DNA from: JBHIEE01 sp046760445
Lineage (GTDB): Bacteria > Acidobacteriota > Aminicenantia > JdFR-78
Length of the DNA: 37,982 nucleotides
Direction of reading: 5' to 3'
NCBI GenBank assembly: GCA_046760445.1
Contig: JBHIEE010000011.1
Location: 1 to 37,982 of the forward strand
Shown here: piece after piece, positions 1-7,483 of the stretch
How the letters are laid out: each line of letters begins with the position of its first letter
How positions within the stretch are numbered: the first letter of the stretch is position 1
Program-made: the position numbers and the translations under genes
Notes under the pieces: generated by a model
What the model saw: only the letters and a program-made list of their open reading frames with translations
Told to the model about the DNA's origin: nothing
Databases searched by the model: none

Positions 1-42
1 AGTGGTGATAAATATTTATTTAATATTCCTAAATAAAAAAAA

Positions 43-474
43 TCATTTCTCCAGAATTTCTTTTGTTCTGTTAACAAACTTCTCAGCCCAGTTCAACACA
101 TTTCTTGCTTCATCTTTACTAACTATATCAACCTGCTCATAAACAGCTATATGCCTTTTCTTTCTTGTCTTGTTAAAGGTGAATAACATCTGATCTGCAA
201 ACTCTCTACCAAATCTGGACTTTACAAATTCTATAACAGCAACATGTTTATACTCACCTTTAGGTCTATAACCTTCTGAAAACATCAAAGCTCTGCCTGC
301 TTGTAACATTGCATTATAAGCAATGGCTAAACACCAATCATAATCTTTATCCTTAAAAATATTTTTTGCAGTTTTAATATCTCGCTCAGCTAATGACAAG
401 GATTTCTTTACAAGCTCTTTATTTATTTCTATTTTTTCCCACATCTTACTTGCCGATAATTTTTCTGAGTTCAT
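43..474 (-). CDS. HEPN-domain protein, partner of the MNT nucleotidyltransferase
   Basis: This is a small all-helical protein of about 143 residues resembling the HEPN family, the toxin half of MNT/HEPN modules. The stretch DWCLAIAYNAMLQAGRALM is the typical first HEPN helix pair. The C-terminal half carries RKKRHIAVYE, the place of the HEPN active-site motif. The spacing is R-x3-H rather than the classical R-x4-6-H, so RNase activity is uncertain. A longer frame opens at a TTG at 486. I prefer the ATG at 474, because GGAG sits six bases upstream of it; ATG 480 would sit directly on that GGAG. The gene overlaps the end of the upstream nucleotidyltransferase gene by 29 bp, so the two are translationally coupled. 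In known pairs the MNT protein modifies and neutralises the HEPN protein; that role here is inferred from family and order. Confidence 0.75.
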   Translation of the reverse strand: MNSEKLSASKMWEKIEINKELVKKSLSLAERDIKTAKNIFKDKDYDWCLAIAYNAMLQAGRALMFSEGYRPKGEYKHVAVIEFVKSRFGREFADQMLFTFNKTRKKRHIAVYEQVDIVSKDEARNVLNWAEKFVNRTKEILEK

Positions 475-1027
475 CTTCATCTCCAACTAACACTATTATT
501 GGATTCTTAGCGATTTCATTAAGTAAATGATGCTTTCTCGCTCTTTTTAAAAACACATTCTTATTCCATAATATATAATTTACTTCTCTGCCAACTTTTT
601 TCTCTATTCTCTGAATAATTCTTACAAACCCATCTTCATCTACACTTCCTACTACAAACAGATCTATATCACTTTCTTTACTTTCAACACCCTTAGCAAA
701 AGAGCCATAAATAAATGCAAAATCAATTTTTAATTTTTTTATTGATTTCTTGATTATTTCAGTTAGGAATTCAGTCTTTAAAAAGATACTCTTAAGTTCA
801 GAAAATAGTGGAGAGTTTTTGTTTATTTGAAATAGATTTAAGTTACCTTTCTTTGAGCTTAATACAAGATTCAACTTTTCTAGATTCGCAAGTTCTTTCT
901 TAACATAAATGGGTGTTATCTTAACCTCTCTTGAGAGTTCTCTTAGATGAAACTCTTTACCTGGATTAAATAAGAGTATTTTTAAAATTCTTGTTCTCGT
1001 TTTTGAAGTAAATAATTTCTCTATCAT
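446..1027 (-). CDS. Nucleotidyltransferase (MNT) with N-terminal winged helix
   Basis: The protein has 193 residues in two parts. Residues 1-70 look like a winged helix-turn-helix (TRTRILKILLFNPGKEFHLR, then ELSREVKITPIYVKKELANL). Residues 95-190 form a minimal nucleotidyltransferase whose motif GSFAKG...SDIDLFVVG supplies the Gly-Ser and Asp-x-Asp metal-binding residues. It is the first gene of a two-gene unit with the HEPN gene. MNT proteins of such pairs transfer AMP to the HEPN partner and act as antitoxins. The fused DNA-binding domain suggests that this one also represses its own promoter, and a 14-bp perfect palindrome lies 20 bp upstream of the start. The start is ATG 1027; no strong ribosome-binding site is visible. 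Confidence 0.8.
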   Translation of the reverse strand: MIEKLFTSKTRTRILKILLFNPGKEFHLRELSREVKITPIYVKKELANLEKLNLVLSSKKGNLNLFQINKNSPLFSELKSIFLKTEFLTEIIKKSIKKLKIDFAFIYGSFAKGVESKESDIDLFVVGSVDEDGFVRIIQRIEKKVGREVNYILWNKNVFLKRARKHHLLNEIAKNPIIVLVGDEDELRKIIGK

Positions 1028-1046
1028 TCTAGTCTATAACATATTG

Positions 1047-1060
1047 TATACAATTGTATA
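1047..1060. promoter_or_regulatory. Candidate operator palindrome of the MNT/HEPN unit
   Basis: TATACAATTGTATA is a perfect 14-bp palindrome that begins 20 bp upstream of the MNT start codon. It lies where an autorepressor would block transcription, and the MNT protein has an N-terminal winged helix. The palindrome is visible; binding is inferred. In DNA this AT-rich, some palindromes arise by chance. Confidence 0.4.
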
Positions 1061-1344
1061 TATAAAGTTTACGATTTTTATCACATTTATTTACAAATCA
1101 TAAACTAATATAACTTATTAATTTTGTCAAATAAATTTATCTCAATTGTCAAACCCCCCTTTTGCTGATCAAACAGCCGGCATGCAACCGTGTCACCTAC
1201 TGTGTCACCTTGTTGTGCAGTTTAATACAGACAATACAGATAATTGGAATAATACACTACTCCCTTTTTTCTGGAAATTGTTGATTTTACGGTAAGTTGC
1301 TGGCTTTGTGTACTTTACAAAAAAACTGGATTTTCCTTCCCGGC

Positions 1345-1386
1345 GGATTTTAAGTCCCTTGCGTCTACCAATTCCGCCACCCCGGC
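1345..1386 (-). pseudogene. 5'-half remnant of tRNA-Leu (anticodon UAA)
   Basis: Read on the minus strand, the sequence begins GCCGGGGTGGCGGAATTGG and continues through a normal D-arm (TAGACGC) and an anticodon arm with CTTAAAA (anticodon TAA). This is the standard start of bacterial tRNA-Leu(UAA). Agreement ends two or three bases into the 3' side of the anticodon stem. No long variable arm, T-arm (GGTTCGAnTCC) or acceptor 3' strand (CCCCGGC) follows within the intergenic region. It therefore cannot form a functional tRNA. It may be a recombination scar, such as an integration-site remnant or a partial duplication of an intact copy elsewhere. Confidence 0.75.
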
Positions 1387-1470
1387 ATCATTATCTTTCT
1401 AATATTTTTTACTTGCTTTGTCAAGCACCACACTCTTGTCACTTGTAACTGGTCATTGGTAATTAAACAA

Positions 1471-1528
1471 GTAAACTGTAAGCCACTAATTACGGTTTAC
1501 GATTTACAATTTACGGTTTACAGTTTAC
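1471..1528. repeat. Five tandem heptamers with an 11-bp inverted repeat
   Basis: Positions 1494-1528 are five exact-length heptamers of consensus RRTTTAC (GGTTTAC, GATTTAC, AATTTAC, GGTTTAC, AGTTTAC). The 11-mer GTAAACTGTAA at 1471-1481 is the exact reverse complement of 1518-1528, so the tract can fold back on itself. No function is evident. Confidence 0.75.
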
Positions 1529-1550
1529 AAAATTGGTTATTGGGATTTGA

Positions 1551-2330
1551 TCATTGGATTTCTGATTTATATCTTTTAAAAAGCTCTCTTAATTCCTGCT
1601 GAGTTAAAGCATATCCAGTCAGATATAATGAAGTTGAAGGTCTATTTGGGTCATTTGACCTTATTTGAATATATTCTCTAATTACTCCTTTTTTATTTTT
1701 AGGATTTAATTTTATTTCTATTTCTTTTTCCTTCCCAGCTGCAATTTTCATGGGAAAAGATATCTTTTTTTCTCCAAGAAAAAAATTTATATCTTTACTA
1801 TAGGCTAATATGTTAGTGATAACTAATTCTAACTCCCCATTGTTCTTGATTTTCTGGTGGTGAGTGATTTCATCTTTATTAAGAAAAACCCCCACATCAG
1901 CATAAGAAGGAATTAAGAGGATTTTTGGTCGAGGAGGAACTAACACTTCAGCCATAATCCGGAGCTGCTTCGCAGAGTCATTCGGGTCGTTGGAGTGGAT
2001 AATGATATATTTAATTATTTTCCCTTGAAAACCTCGAGAATTGAAAGTCGCTTTTATCTCACCTTTTTCTCCTGGTAAAAGTTTTTTATTGGAAATCAGA
2101 GCTGCCGTGCACCCACAACTGGTTGATACTTTTTCAATAATTAACTCGCTTTCTCCTTTATTTTCAAATTCAAAAATATGAGTAACTATTTCTCCTTGCT
2201 TAATTTTTCCAAAATCCCACGATTCCTTAGAAAATTTAATTCTTGGCTGTTTCTGATTTTTTCCAGCTAACCCATAACTAAAGAAAATAAGAACAATCCC
2301 AATTAAACAAATTAATCTTCTCTTTCTCAT
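1551..2330 (-). CDS. DUF1573 secreted protein
   Basis: This is an exported protein of 259 residues with an N-terminal signal peptide (MRKRRLICLIGIVLIFFSYG, then LAG). It is followed by a DUF1573 domain, an Ig-like beta-sandwich. The diagnostic stretch is WDFGKIKQGEIVTHIFEFEN, a gap, then STSCGCT, then LLPGEKGEI. A second similar sandwich covers roughly residues 135-240 and contains another SNDPN motif. The frame opens 18 bp earlier, but ATG 2330 follows GGAGG with five-base spacing and starts exactly at the signal peptide. Family members are surface or periplasmic proteins of unknown role, frequent in Bacteroidetes and Acidobacteria-like genomes. It stands alone between repeat-rich spacers. 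Confidence 0.85.
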   Translation of the reverse strand: MRKRRLICLIGIVLIFFSYGLAGKNQKQPRIKFSKESWDFGKIKQGEIVTHIFEFENKGESELIIEKVSTSCGCTAALISNKKLLPGEKGEIKATFNSRGFQGKIIKYIIIHSNDPNDSAKQLRIMAEVLVPPRPKILLIPSYADVGVFLNKDEITHHQKIKNNGELELVITNILAYSKDINFFLGEKKISFPMKIAAGKEKEIEIKLNPKNKKGVIREYIQIRSNDPNRPSTSLYLTGYALTQQELRELFKRYKSEIQ

Positions 2331-2368
2331 TTTTTCCTCCATAGTCATTTTAAAGTATTGTCAAATTT

Positions 2369-2585
2369 AACCACAGAAACCACCTGCTTTAATAAATCCC
2401 AAATTCCAAGCACCAAATATCAAATAAATTCCAATGACTCCTTCGGCCCGCGGCCTCAGGACGAGGGCAAATATCAAATGACCAAAATAAATTAGTTTGG
2501 AATTTTGAACATTGGAATTTGGAATTTGTTTGTAATTTGTAATTTGCGATTTGGAATTTTTTATTCATTTGTGTTCTCTGTGGTT
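2369..2585. repeat. 217-bp imperfect palindromic repeat cluster
   Basis: The outer arms match in inverted orientation: AACCACAGAAACCAC at 2369-2383 against GTGTTCTCTGTGGTT at 2571-2585. Inside are nested inverted pairs, AAATTCCAA (2401-2409) with TTGGAATTT (2551-2559) and AAATTCCAATG (2426-2436) with CATTGGAATTT (2510-2520). The right arm also contains tandem GGAATTTG/GTAATTTG units. CAAATATCAAAT occurs on both sides of a GC-rich cassette at 2439-2461. It looks like a decayed non-coding repeat element; no open frame is inside. Confidence 0.7.
2439..2461. repeat. GC-rich cassette, copy 1
   Basis: This 23-bp cassette starts TCCTTCGGC and ends CTCAGGA. The same ends occur in reverse orientation at 4050-4068. 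It is sharply GC-rich in AT-rich surroundings and sits between two copies of CAAATATCAAAT, which suggests insertion into a pre-existing repeat. Confidence 0.6.
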
Positions 2586-2818
2586 TTCATATTCTTTTAT
2601 ATTACTTTTTGACACTAACCATTATAATAAAACATTCTAAAATTTTCCAATCTGCGTGAAAATAAAAATTCAGAAAGGTTGCTTTTTTTTATATTTTTTT
2701 TTAAAATTTAGGCAAAGGGAGATGAAGGAAAAAATCTCAAAGTAAAGAAGAAGCGGTTTTTAGAAAGTGCAGTGTTTGTTGACTTATTTAATTTCACTTA
2801 GATAGAGGGAAAACAGAA

Positions 2819-4003
2819 ATGGCCATATCATTTGGTGTTGGCTTAAGTAAACTCAAGGATTCTTTTCAAGCAGGGAAAGAAGCGGCTGAGAAAGCATTAA
2901 GTCAAATGGGACCAAGTACGCCAGACCTGGTGTTAGCCTTCTCATCTATCAAATTCAATCTTCCAGAGTTAATAAAAGGAATTAGATCAGTCACAGGCAA
3001 AAGCCAACTTATCGGATGTACCACTGGAGGAGAAATAGACTCTTTTGGGGCTCACACAGGTTCTGTTGTTGTGGCTGTCTTAAAATCGGATAAAATAAAA
3101 ATTTTTACTTCTAAGTATGAAGATCTTAGTGATAATCCCCGAAAAGGGGGAGAGGAATTTGCTAAATTCCTAACCCAATCTATTTCAAAAGAAGAAAAAG
3201 GCATCATTATTATTTTCCCTGATGGTTTAGCAGGAAACATGACAGAAGTTGTTAGAGGAATTTATGACTTTATAGGACCAAATAAAAATCTCATCGGAGG
3301 AGGACCAGGCGATGAATGGAGAATTGAAAAAACTTATCAATTTTTTAATGATCAAGTTCTTTCCGATTCTATTGTAGGAGCATATTTAGATTCTGACATT
3401 AACATTGGGTATGGTATTAAGCACGGTTTCAAGCCTTCTGGTGAACCTCTTTTGGTCACCAAAGCACAGGGGAATATATTACAAGAGTTAAATAATGAAC
3501 CAGCGGTCAATGTTTACCTTGATTATTTTAATCTGAGCTTGAATGAAATAGGTTTAAAAAAATTAGGGTCAATGAAAGAAGCTAATTTTTATCCCTTAGG
3601 CATTCCTGTATTAAGGGATGAATATCAGATTGTCCATGTAACGGACAGAAATCCTGATGGATCAATAATCTGTGTTAATGAAATACCAGAAAATTCTATT
3701 GTCAGAATAATGAAAACAACAAAAGAAGAGCTTTTAGAGGCAGTTCGAGAAGCAGCCGAGCAAGCAGTATCAATGGTGAAGGAAAGAAAGATTAAAGCTG
3801 GACTTATTTTTGATTGCATTTCCCGTCCATGGATACTAGAAAAAGATAATCAAAAAGAGATAGAAATAGTGAAAGAAATTATTGGACAGGATATTCCTTT
3901 TGCAGGCTTTTATACTTATGGAGAGATTGGACAATGTTCAATGGCTGAAGGTCGTCCTCTTTTCCATACAATGACTATTGTGATCTGTCTGTTAGCAGAA
4001 TAA
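2819..4003 (+). CDS. FIST N/C-domain sensory protein
   Basis: The protein has 394 residues made of FIST_N (about residues 30-215) and FIST_C (about 220-375). Recognisable signatures include LIGCTTGGEI, IIIFPDGLAGN, LIGGGPGDE and the C-terminal FAGFYTYGEIGQ. FIST domains are ligand-sensing modules, proposed to bind small molecules such as amino acids, and usually feed kinases or cyclases. Here it is free-standing and has no signal peptide, so it is presumably cytoplasmic. It starts a run of same-strand sensory genes ending in a giant hybrid kinase, which suggests a stand-alone input for that system. The ATG is preceded by GAGGG. The next gene is 146 bp downstream across a repeat cluster, so co-transcription is possible but not certain. 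Confidence 0.9.
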   Translation: MAISFGVGLSKLKDSFQAGKEAAEKALSQMGPSTPDLVLAFSSIKFNLPELIKGIRSVTGKSQLIGCTTGGEIDSFGAHTGSVVVAVLKSDKIKIFTSKYEDLSDNPRKGGEEFAKFLTQSISKEEKGIIIIFPDGLAGNMTEVVRGIYDFIGPNKNLIGGGPGDEWRIEKTYQFFNDQVLSDSIVGAYLDSDINIGYGIKHGFKPSGEPLLVTKAQGNILQELNNEPAVNVYLDYFNLSLNEIGLKKLGSMKEANFYPLGIPVLRDEYQIVHVTDRNPDGSIICVNEIPENSIVRIMKTTKEELLEAVREAAEQAVSMVKERKIKAGLIFDCISRPWILEKDNQKEIEIVKEIIGQDIPFAGFYTYGEIGQCSMAEGRPLFHTMTIVICLLAE

Positions 4004-4012
4004 CTTTTTAAA

Positions 4013-4078
4013 TTATGAGTTATAAATTATGAGTTTTGAGTTATGATAATCCTGAGCCTGCCGAAGGATGAGTTATGA
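4013..4078. repeat. TTATGAGTT direct repeats interrupted by a cassette
   Basis: The 146-bp spacer after the FIST gene contains TTATGAGTT at 4013-4021 and 4027-4035. TGAGTTATGA occurs at 4037-4046 and 4069-4078. The second TGAGTTATGA directly follows the GC-rich cassette at 4050-4068. The layout looks like insertion of the cassette into a repeat or duplication of flanking sequence. Confidence 0.6.
4050..4068. repeat. GC-rich cassette, copy 2 (inverted relative to copy 1)
   Basis: TCCTGAGCCTGCCGAAGGA reads on the minus strand as TCCTTCGGC, then AGG, then CTCAGGA. It therefore shares both ends with the cassette at 2439-2461 and lacks four central bases. Such short cassettes are probably multi-copy in this genome. 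Confidence 0.6.
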
Positions 4079-4149
4079 ATATCATGAACCGTGAGCGGTA
4101 CATATTTAGCAGCTTATAATTCACATTTTACTACGTACAAGAGAAAAAA

Positions 4150-5163
4150 ATGAGAGAATTAACATCTGAAGAAATTAAAATAAGAGAATTAGAAAGTAAA
4201 GTCACTCAACTATCTATTCTTTATTCCATTGCTTCTTCTGTAGGAATATCTACAAATGCAGAAGAAGTATTAAATTTAGTTATTGATAAGGCAATGGATA
4301 ACCTCAGTCCAGAGATAGGAATCATTTTTCTTCTCGATTCTGAGACCAATGAATTATCAGCGACTGTTGCCCGGGGAATAGATATAAAAGATATAGATAA
4401 AGTTAAATTGGGGGAAGAAATTGTTGGAATGGTAGCTTTAAAAGGGGAGCCAATCGAAATAGAAAATATTAGTAAATCAAAGGCAATTGATTCCTTTCTT
4501 AAATCGTATCCAGTTAAATCAGTCTTCTGTTATCCCATTAAAGCCAATAAGAAAGTACTTGGCACAATTCATTTAAGCAAATTTAAAAGCTTTTCTCTTA
4601 CTGAGGAGGAAAGATGGATATTAATGACTCTGGCTACCCGAGCTGGGATAGCTGTTGAAAGTGCTAATTTATATAAAAAGCTCAAGGAAGAAAAAGAAAA
4701 ACTGGAAGCAATTGTCCAGAGTATGAGTGAAGGATTAGTAGTAAGTGATTCTAAAAATAAGATAGTTTTGATTAATCAAGCTGCCCAAAAGCTTTTAGGT
4801 GTGAAATCTGAAGAGGTAATAGGGCAAAATTTTGAGAAATTCCATCCCAATCCAGAAAAAGTGAGAAGAATTGTAGCGGATGTTCATGAACAAAATAGAC
4901 CTTATAAAACAACGATTCGAAGAGGTGAGAATTTTCTTAATTTAAGTATTTCACCGATAAAAGATATCCAAGGTAAATCAATAGGAACAGCATTAGTTTT
5001 ACTGGATGTAACTGAGAAAACAAAAGTTATTAAAGAATTAAAAGAAAGAAATATTGAGCTTCAGAAATTTCATGATATAACAATTAACCGGGAACTGAAA
5101 ATGATTGAATTAAAGAAAGAGATAAAAAAATTGAAACAAAAATTGGAGGGTGACCAGAAATGA
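4150..5163 (+). CDS. GAF-PAS sensory protein with coiled-coil tail
   Basis: This cytoplasmic protein of 337 residues has a short leading coil, a GAF domain (about 27-175) and a PAS domain (about 185-290). The GAF domain contains GTIHLSKFKSFSLTEEERW; the PAS domain contains MSEGLVVSDSKNKIVLINQA. It ends in a charged coiled coil (about 293-337). There is no kinase, cyclase or DNA-binding output domain, so it must act through a partner or as a dimerising sensor. The tail contains NRELKMIELKKEI, which recurs in the GAF protein at 5860. The stop overlaps the ATG of the V4R gene (ATGA), so the two are translationally coupled and probably work together. Confidence 0.88.
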   Translation: MRELTSEEIKIRELESKVTQLSILYSIASSVGISTNAEEVLNLVIDKAMDNLSPEIGIIFLLDSETNELSATVARGIDIKDIDKVKLGEEIVGMVALKGEPIEIENISKSKAIDSFLKSYPVKSVFCYPIKANKKVLGTIHLSKFKSFSLTEEERWILMTLATRAGIAVESANLYKKLKEEKEKLEAIVQSMSEGLVVSDSKNKIVLINQAAQKLLGVKSEEVIGQNFEKFHPNPEKVRRIVADVHEQNRPYKTTIRRGENFLNLSISPIKDIQGKSIGTALVLLDVTEKTKVIKELKERNIELQKFHDITINRELKMIELKKEIKKLKQKLEGDQK

Positions 5164-5840
5164 AATTAACCACCGTAAAGGTTCCTGAACGAATAGAGCC
5201 TCTGTTTAAGAAAGCTCAGGAATTTGTCAGTCAGTATTTTGAAAACAGAAAAGAAGATTCAACTAAAGGAACAATAACCATTGGAAATGAAAGATATATA
5301 TTAATCCGAGCAGAATCAATGTCAGTTTGTTTTTTTGAATTTATAAAAAATATATATCCTGGATTTGAGGAAGAAGAAGCCAATGAGATTGCTATGAGTA
5401 TTCTTTTTGACTTGTCCCATTCAATTGGGTTAAATGATGCTAAAGCTTTTCATAAGAAAATGAAAGTAGAGGATTCGATTGCTAAACTCTCTGCTGGGCC
5501 AATACATTTTTCTTATACAGGGTGGGCTTTTGTTGAGATATTTGAAGAAAGCAACCCGTCTCCAGATGAAAATTATTATTTAATTTATGATCATCCTTAC
5601 TCATTTGAAGCTGATTCCTGGATAAAAGCAGGAAAATATCCTGATTTTCCTGTATGCTTTATGAATGCTGGTTATTCCTCAGGATGGTGTGAGGCGAGTT
5701 TTGGAATTGAATTAACTGCTAAGGAAATACTGTGCAGGGCTAAAGGTGATAAAGTTTGTAGATTCATAATGGCTTCTCCTGATAAAATTGAAAGGTATAT
5801 AAGAGAATATAAGGAAAAAAATCCTGATTTATTCAAATAG
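5160..5840 (+). CDS. V4R-domain (4-vinyl reductase-type) sensor protein
   Basis: This 226-residue protein resembles XylR_N plus V4R modules. The C-terminal part (about 150-205) has the typical pattern SGWCEASFG, then a spacer, then CRAKGDKVCRFIMAS, with the conserved cysteines. The N-terminal half contains the usual helical lead-in (IAMSILFDLSHSIGLNDAKA). V4R domains bind small hydrophobic or tetrapyrrole ligands and are found in regulators and in chlorophyll and aromatic metabolism. With no other domain it is a free-standing sensor. Its ATG overlaps the stop of the GAF-PAS gene, with a strong GGAGGGTG site inside that gene. The next GAF gene follows 19 bp later with its own AAAGGAG. Confidence 0.85.
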   Translation: MKLTTVKVPERIEPLFKKAQEFVSQYFENRKEDSTKGTITIGNERYILIRAESMSVCFFEFIKNIYPGFEEEEANEIAMSILFDLSHSIGLNDAKAFHKKMKVEDSIAKLSAGPIHFSYTGWAFVEIFEESNPSPDENYYLIYDHPYSFEADSWIKAGKYPDFPVCFMNAGYSSGWCEASFGIELTAKEILCRAKGDKVCRFIMASPDKIERYIREYKEKNPDLFK

Positions 5841-5859
5841 AGAACACAAAGGAGAAAAA

Positions 5860-6606
5860 ATGGAGGAAAAAGAAGAAGTATTTTTAAAAGAAAAACAAAA
5901 GTCACTCTATCATAGACTAATCATTGCCCACAGAGCATTAAAACTTCGCACAGAAAAGTTAAAAAAAGTCAATGAAGAACTTTCAAGAAGTAATAAAGAA
6001 CTTTCTATCCTCTACCATATTTCAAAGACTATAAGTCAATCACTGGCTTTAGAAGAGATGTTAAAGGATACATTTGATAAGATTATAGAATTGATGGAAT
6101 TTAAAGGAGGATCAGTGGGTTTAATAGACGAGGAAAATAAAAATATAGAATTTATTATTCATAGAGGACTTAGTAAGGAATTCATTGAGAATATTACCCA
6201 GGATAAAGTTAAAATTGGAGAAGGATACAGTGGGCAAGTAGCTCAAACAGGTCAAATTGTTTTTGTAGAAGATATTTCAAAGGATTCTCGTTTAACTCGA
6301 CCTCTCCTAAAAAAAGAAGGAGTTAAGTCTCTAATAAGTATTCCTTTAAAAGCCAAAGATAAAGTGTTTGGAGTGATGACTGTATTCACTCATCGGTTGC
6401 GATATTTTAGCTCTAAGGATCTGAAATTACTTCTTTCTGTTGGAAATCAATTAGGAATAGCTATTGAAAACTCTAAACTTTATCAAAAATTGAAAGAGAA
6501 GTTGGAAGAAAGTGAAAAAATGGTTAGTTTTATGATCGATCGGGAAGTAAAAATGGTTGAGCTAAAAAAGGAGATTGAGGAATTAAGAGAAAGGATTAAG
6601 GACTGA
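5860..6606 (+). CDS. GAF-domain protein with flanking coiled coils
   Basis: The protein has 248 residues: an N-terminal coiled coil (about 1-55), one GAF domain (about 55-205) and a C-terminal coiled coil (about 205-248). GAF signatures are KVKIGEGYSGQVAQTGQIVF, VEDISKDSRLTR and the final LGIAIENSKLYQKL. It has no output domain. Its tail DREVKMVELKKEI closely matches the tail of the GAF-PAS protein (11 of 21 positions identical over the aligned helix), so both tails may dock on the same partner or on each other. The gene sits 19 bp after the V4R gene with AAAGGAG five bases before the ATG, as the third member of a tight three-gene run. Confidence 0.88.
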   Translation: MEEKEEVFLKEKQKSLYHRLIIAHRALKLRTEKLKKVNEELSRSNKELSILYHISKTISQSLALEEMLKDTFDKIIELMEFKGGSVGLIDEENKNIEFIIHRGLSKEFIENITQDKVKIGEGYSGQVAQTGQIVFVEDISKDSRLTRPLLKKEGVKSLISIPLKAKDKVFGVMTVFTHRLRYFSSKDLKLLLSVGNQLGIAIENSKLYQKLKEKLEESEKMVSFMIDREVKMVELKKEIEELRERIKD

Positions 6607-6713
6607 AACAGAAGGAAAATTGAATGAAATTAATGATATAATATAGTTAAAATGCATACAGTATAAATCTATTTTGAAAATACAAAATAAAGGAGAAAAG
6701 GGGGAAAGTAGAA

Positions 6714-7481
6714 ATGAAGAAAGAGGGAATTCAGTCATTGAGAAAAGGAAAAGGGGGATTTATTTTAGTTGATAACATTGAATTTAAAAAAACAATTGAA
6801 TTTGAGTTGTTTGAAATATTACTAATGAAATTTCCCGCAGGACTTAGCTTTAAAAAAACTCATTCTCATGCTGGAGAAGAGTTACACTATGTGTTAGAAG
6901 GAGAGTTAGACTATTTTATAGAGGATGAAATGGTAAAACTCTATCCCGGTGATATAATTTGGCACCCCTCCAATCTTCTTCACAGCGCTTTAAATTCAGG
7001 AAAAAAGCCGGCCTATACAATTCATGCTGTTTGTCCTCCAACTTTTTCCCGTCCCGAATTGACTAATGATTTTGTTCCTCCTTGTCCAGTTCCAAAAATC
7101 GAGAATTGGGAGAAACCATACGTCGTGGTAAGAAAAAATGAAGCATTAGCGACCATCGAAGTTTATGGAGTAAGAAATATTGCTAAAATGGTAGCGCCAC
7201 GGATCATAGCTTACCTTTTAGATTTTCCACCCCAGAGTTCCGTGGGAGAAGAATATAGTCACGAAGGCTACGAGGCTCATTATATATTGGAAGGCAAATT
7301 AGAACATCATTTAAACAAGGAAAAGAGCATTTTTGAAAAAGGAGATTTTCTTGCCTTCTTTTCCAAGAATAGACATACTTTTATCAATCCATACAAGGAA
7401 AGAGCAAAAATGTTTTCTTTGGATTTTATTGCTGACTACTGGATTCCGACAAAGCCAAAGATTGTCAAGATAAAGGAATAA
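6714..7481 (+). CDS. Double-cupin (bicupin) protein
   Basis: This 255-residue protein has two cupin beta-barrels. The first has metal-ligand motifs H50-x-H52...E (HSHAGEELHYVLEGELDY) and PGDIIWHPSNLLH (His90). The second has YSHEGYEAHYILEG and FSKNRHTF at about residues 180-235. The first cupin keeps a full His/Glu set. The second keeps fewer metal ligands and may only bind ligand. It is cytoplasmic by lack of a signal. Bicupins may be dioxygenases, decarboxylases or ligand-binding sensors; nothing here fixes the substrate. It sits two bases before the giant kinase gene, so the two are co-transcribed and a sensing or signal-modifying role is likely. Confidence 0.85.
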   Translation: MKKEGIQSLRKGKGGFILVDNIEFKKTIEFELFEILLMKFPAGLSFKKTHSHAGEELHYVLEGELDYFIEDEMVKLYPGDIIWHPSNLLHSALNSGKKPAYTIHAVCPPTFSRPELTNDFVPPCPVPKIENWEKPYVVVRKNEALATIEVYGVRNIAKMVAPRIIAYLLDFPPQSSVGEEYSHEGYEAHYILEGKLEHHLNKEKSIFEKGDFLAFFSKNRHTFINPYKERAKMFSLDFIADYWIPTKPKIVKIKE

Positions 7482-7483
7482 AG

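Larger units (their letters stand above)
1028..1550. other. 523-bp gene-free stretch with remnants and repeats
   Basis: No credible gene is seen here. From left to right it holds the MNT promoter region with its palindrome, AT-rich sequence with two copies of TTGTCAA, a short GC-richer patch with TGTCACC repeated twice near 1190-1210, a 5' fragment of tRNA-Leu (1345-1386, minus strand), and a heptamer repeat tract with an inverted partner (1471-1528). The mix of a tRNA fragment, repeats and a toxin-antitoxin-like pair suggests an old insertion or rearrangement site. Confidence 0.6.
2331..2818. other. 488-bp gene-free stretch dominated by a large palindrome
   Basis: No gene is seen. Positions 2369-2585 form a large imperfect palindrome (separate entry). 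The remainder to 2818 is AT-rich, with a TATAAT at 2623-2628 and a TTGACT at 2779-2784. Neither has a convincing partner hexamer at 16-18 bp, so I do not call a promoter for the FIST gene. GAGGG at 2806-2810 is the likely ribosome-binding site for the ATG at 2819. Confidence 0.6.

Noticed and set aside
1494..1528. Tandem heptamers as a CRISPR array
   Set aside because: Units are 7 bp and contiguous with no spacers, and no cas gene is nearby.
6637..6642. TATAAT as a promoter for the bicupin and kinase genes
   Set aside because: The only -35-like TTGAAT is 11 bp away, and no extended -10 TG is present.
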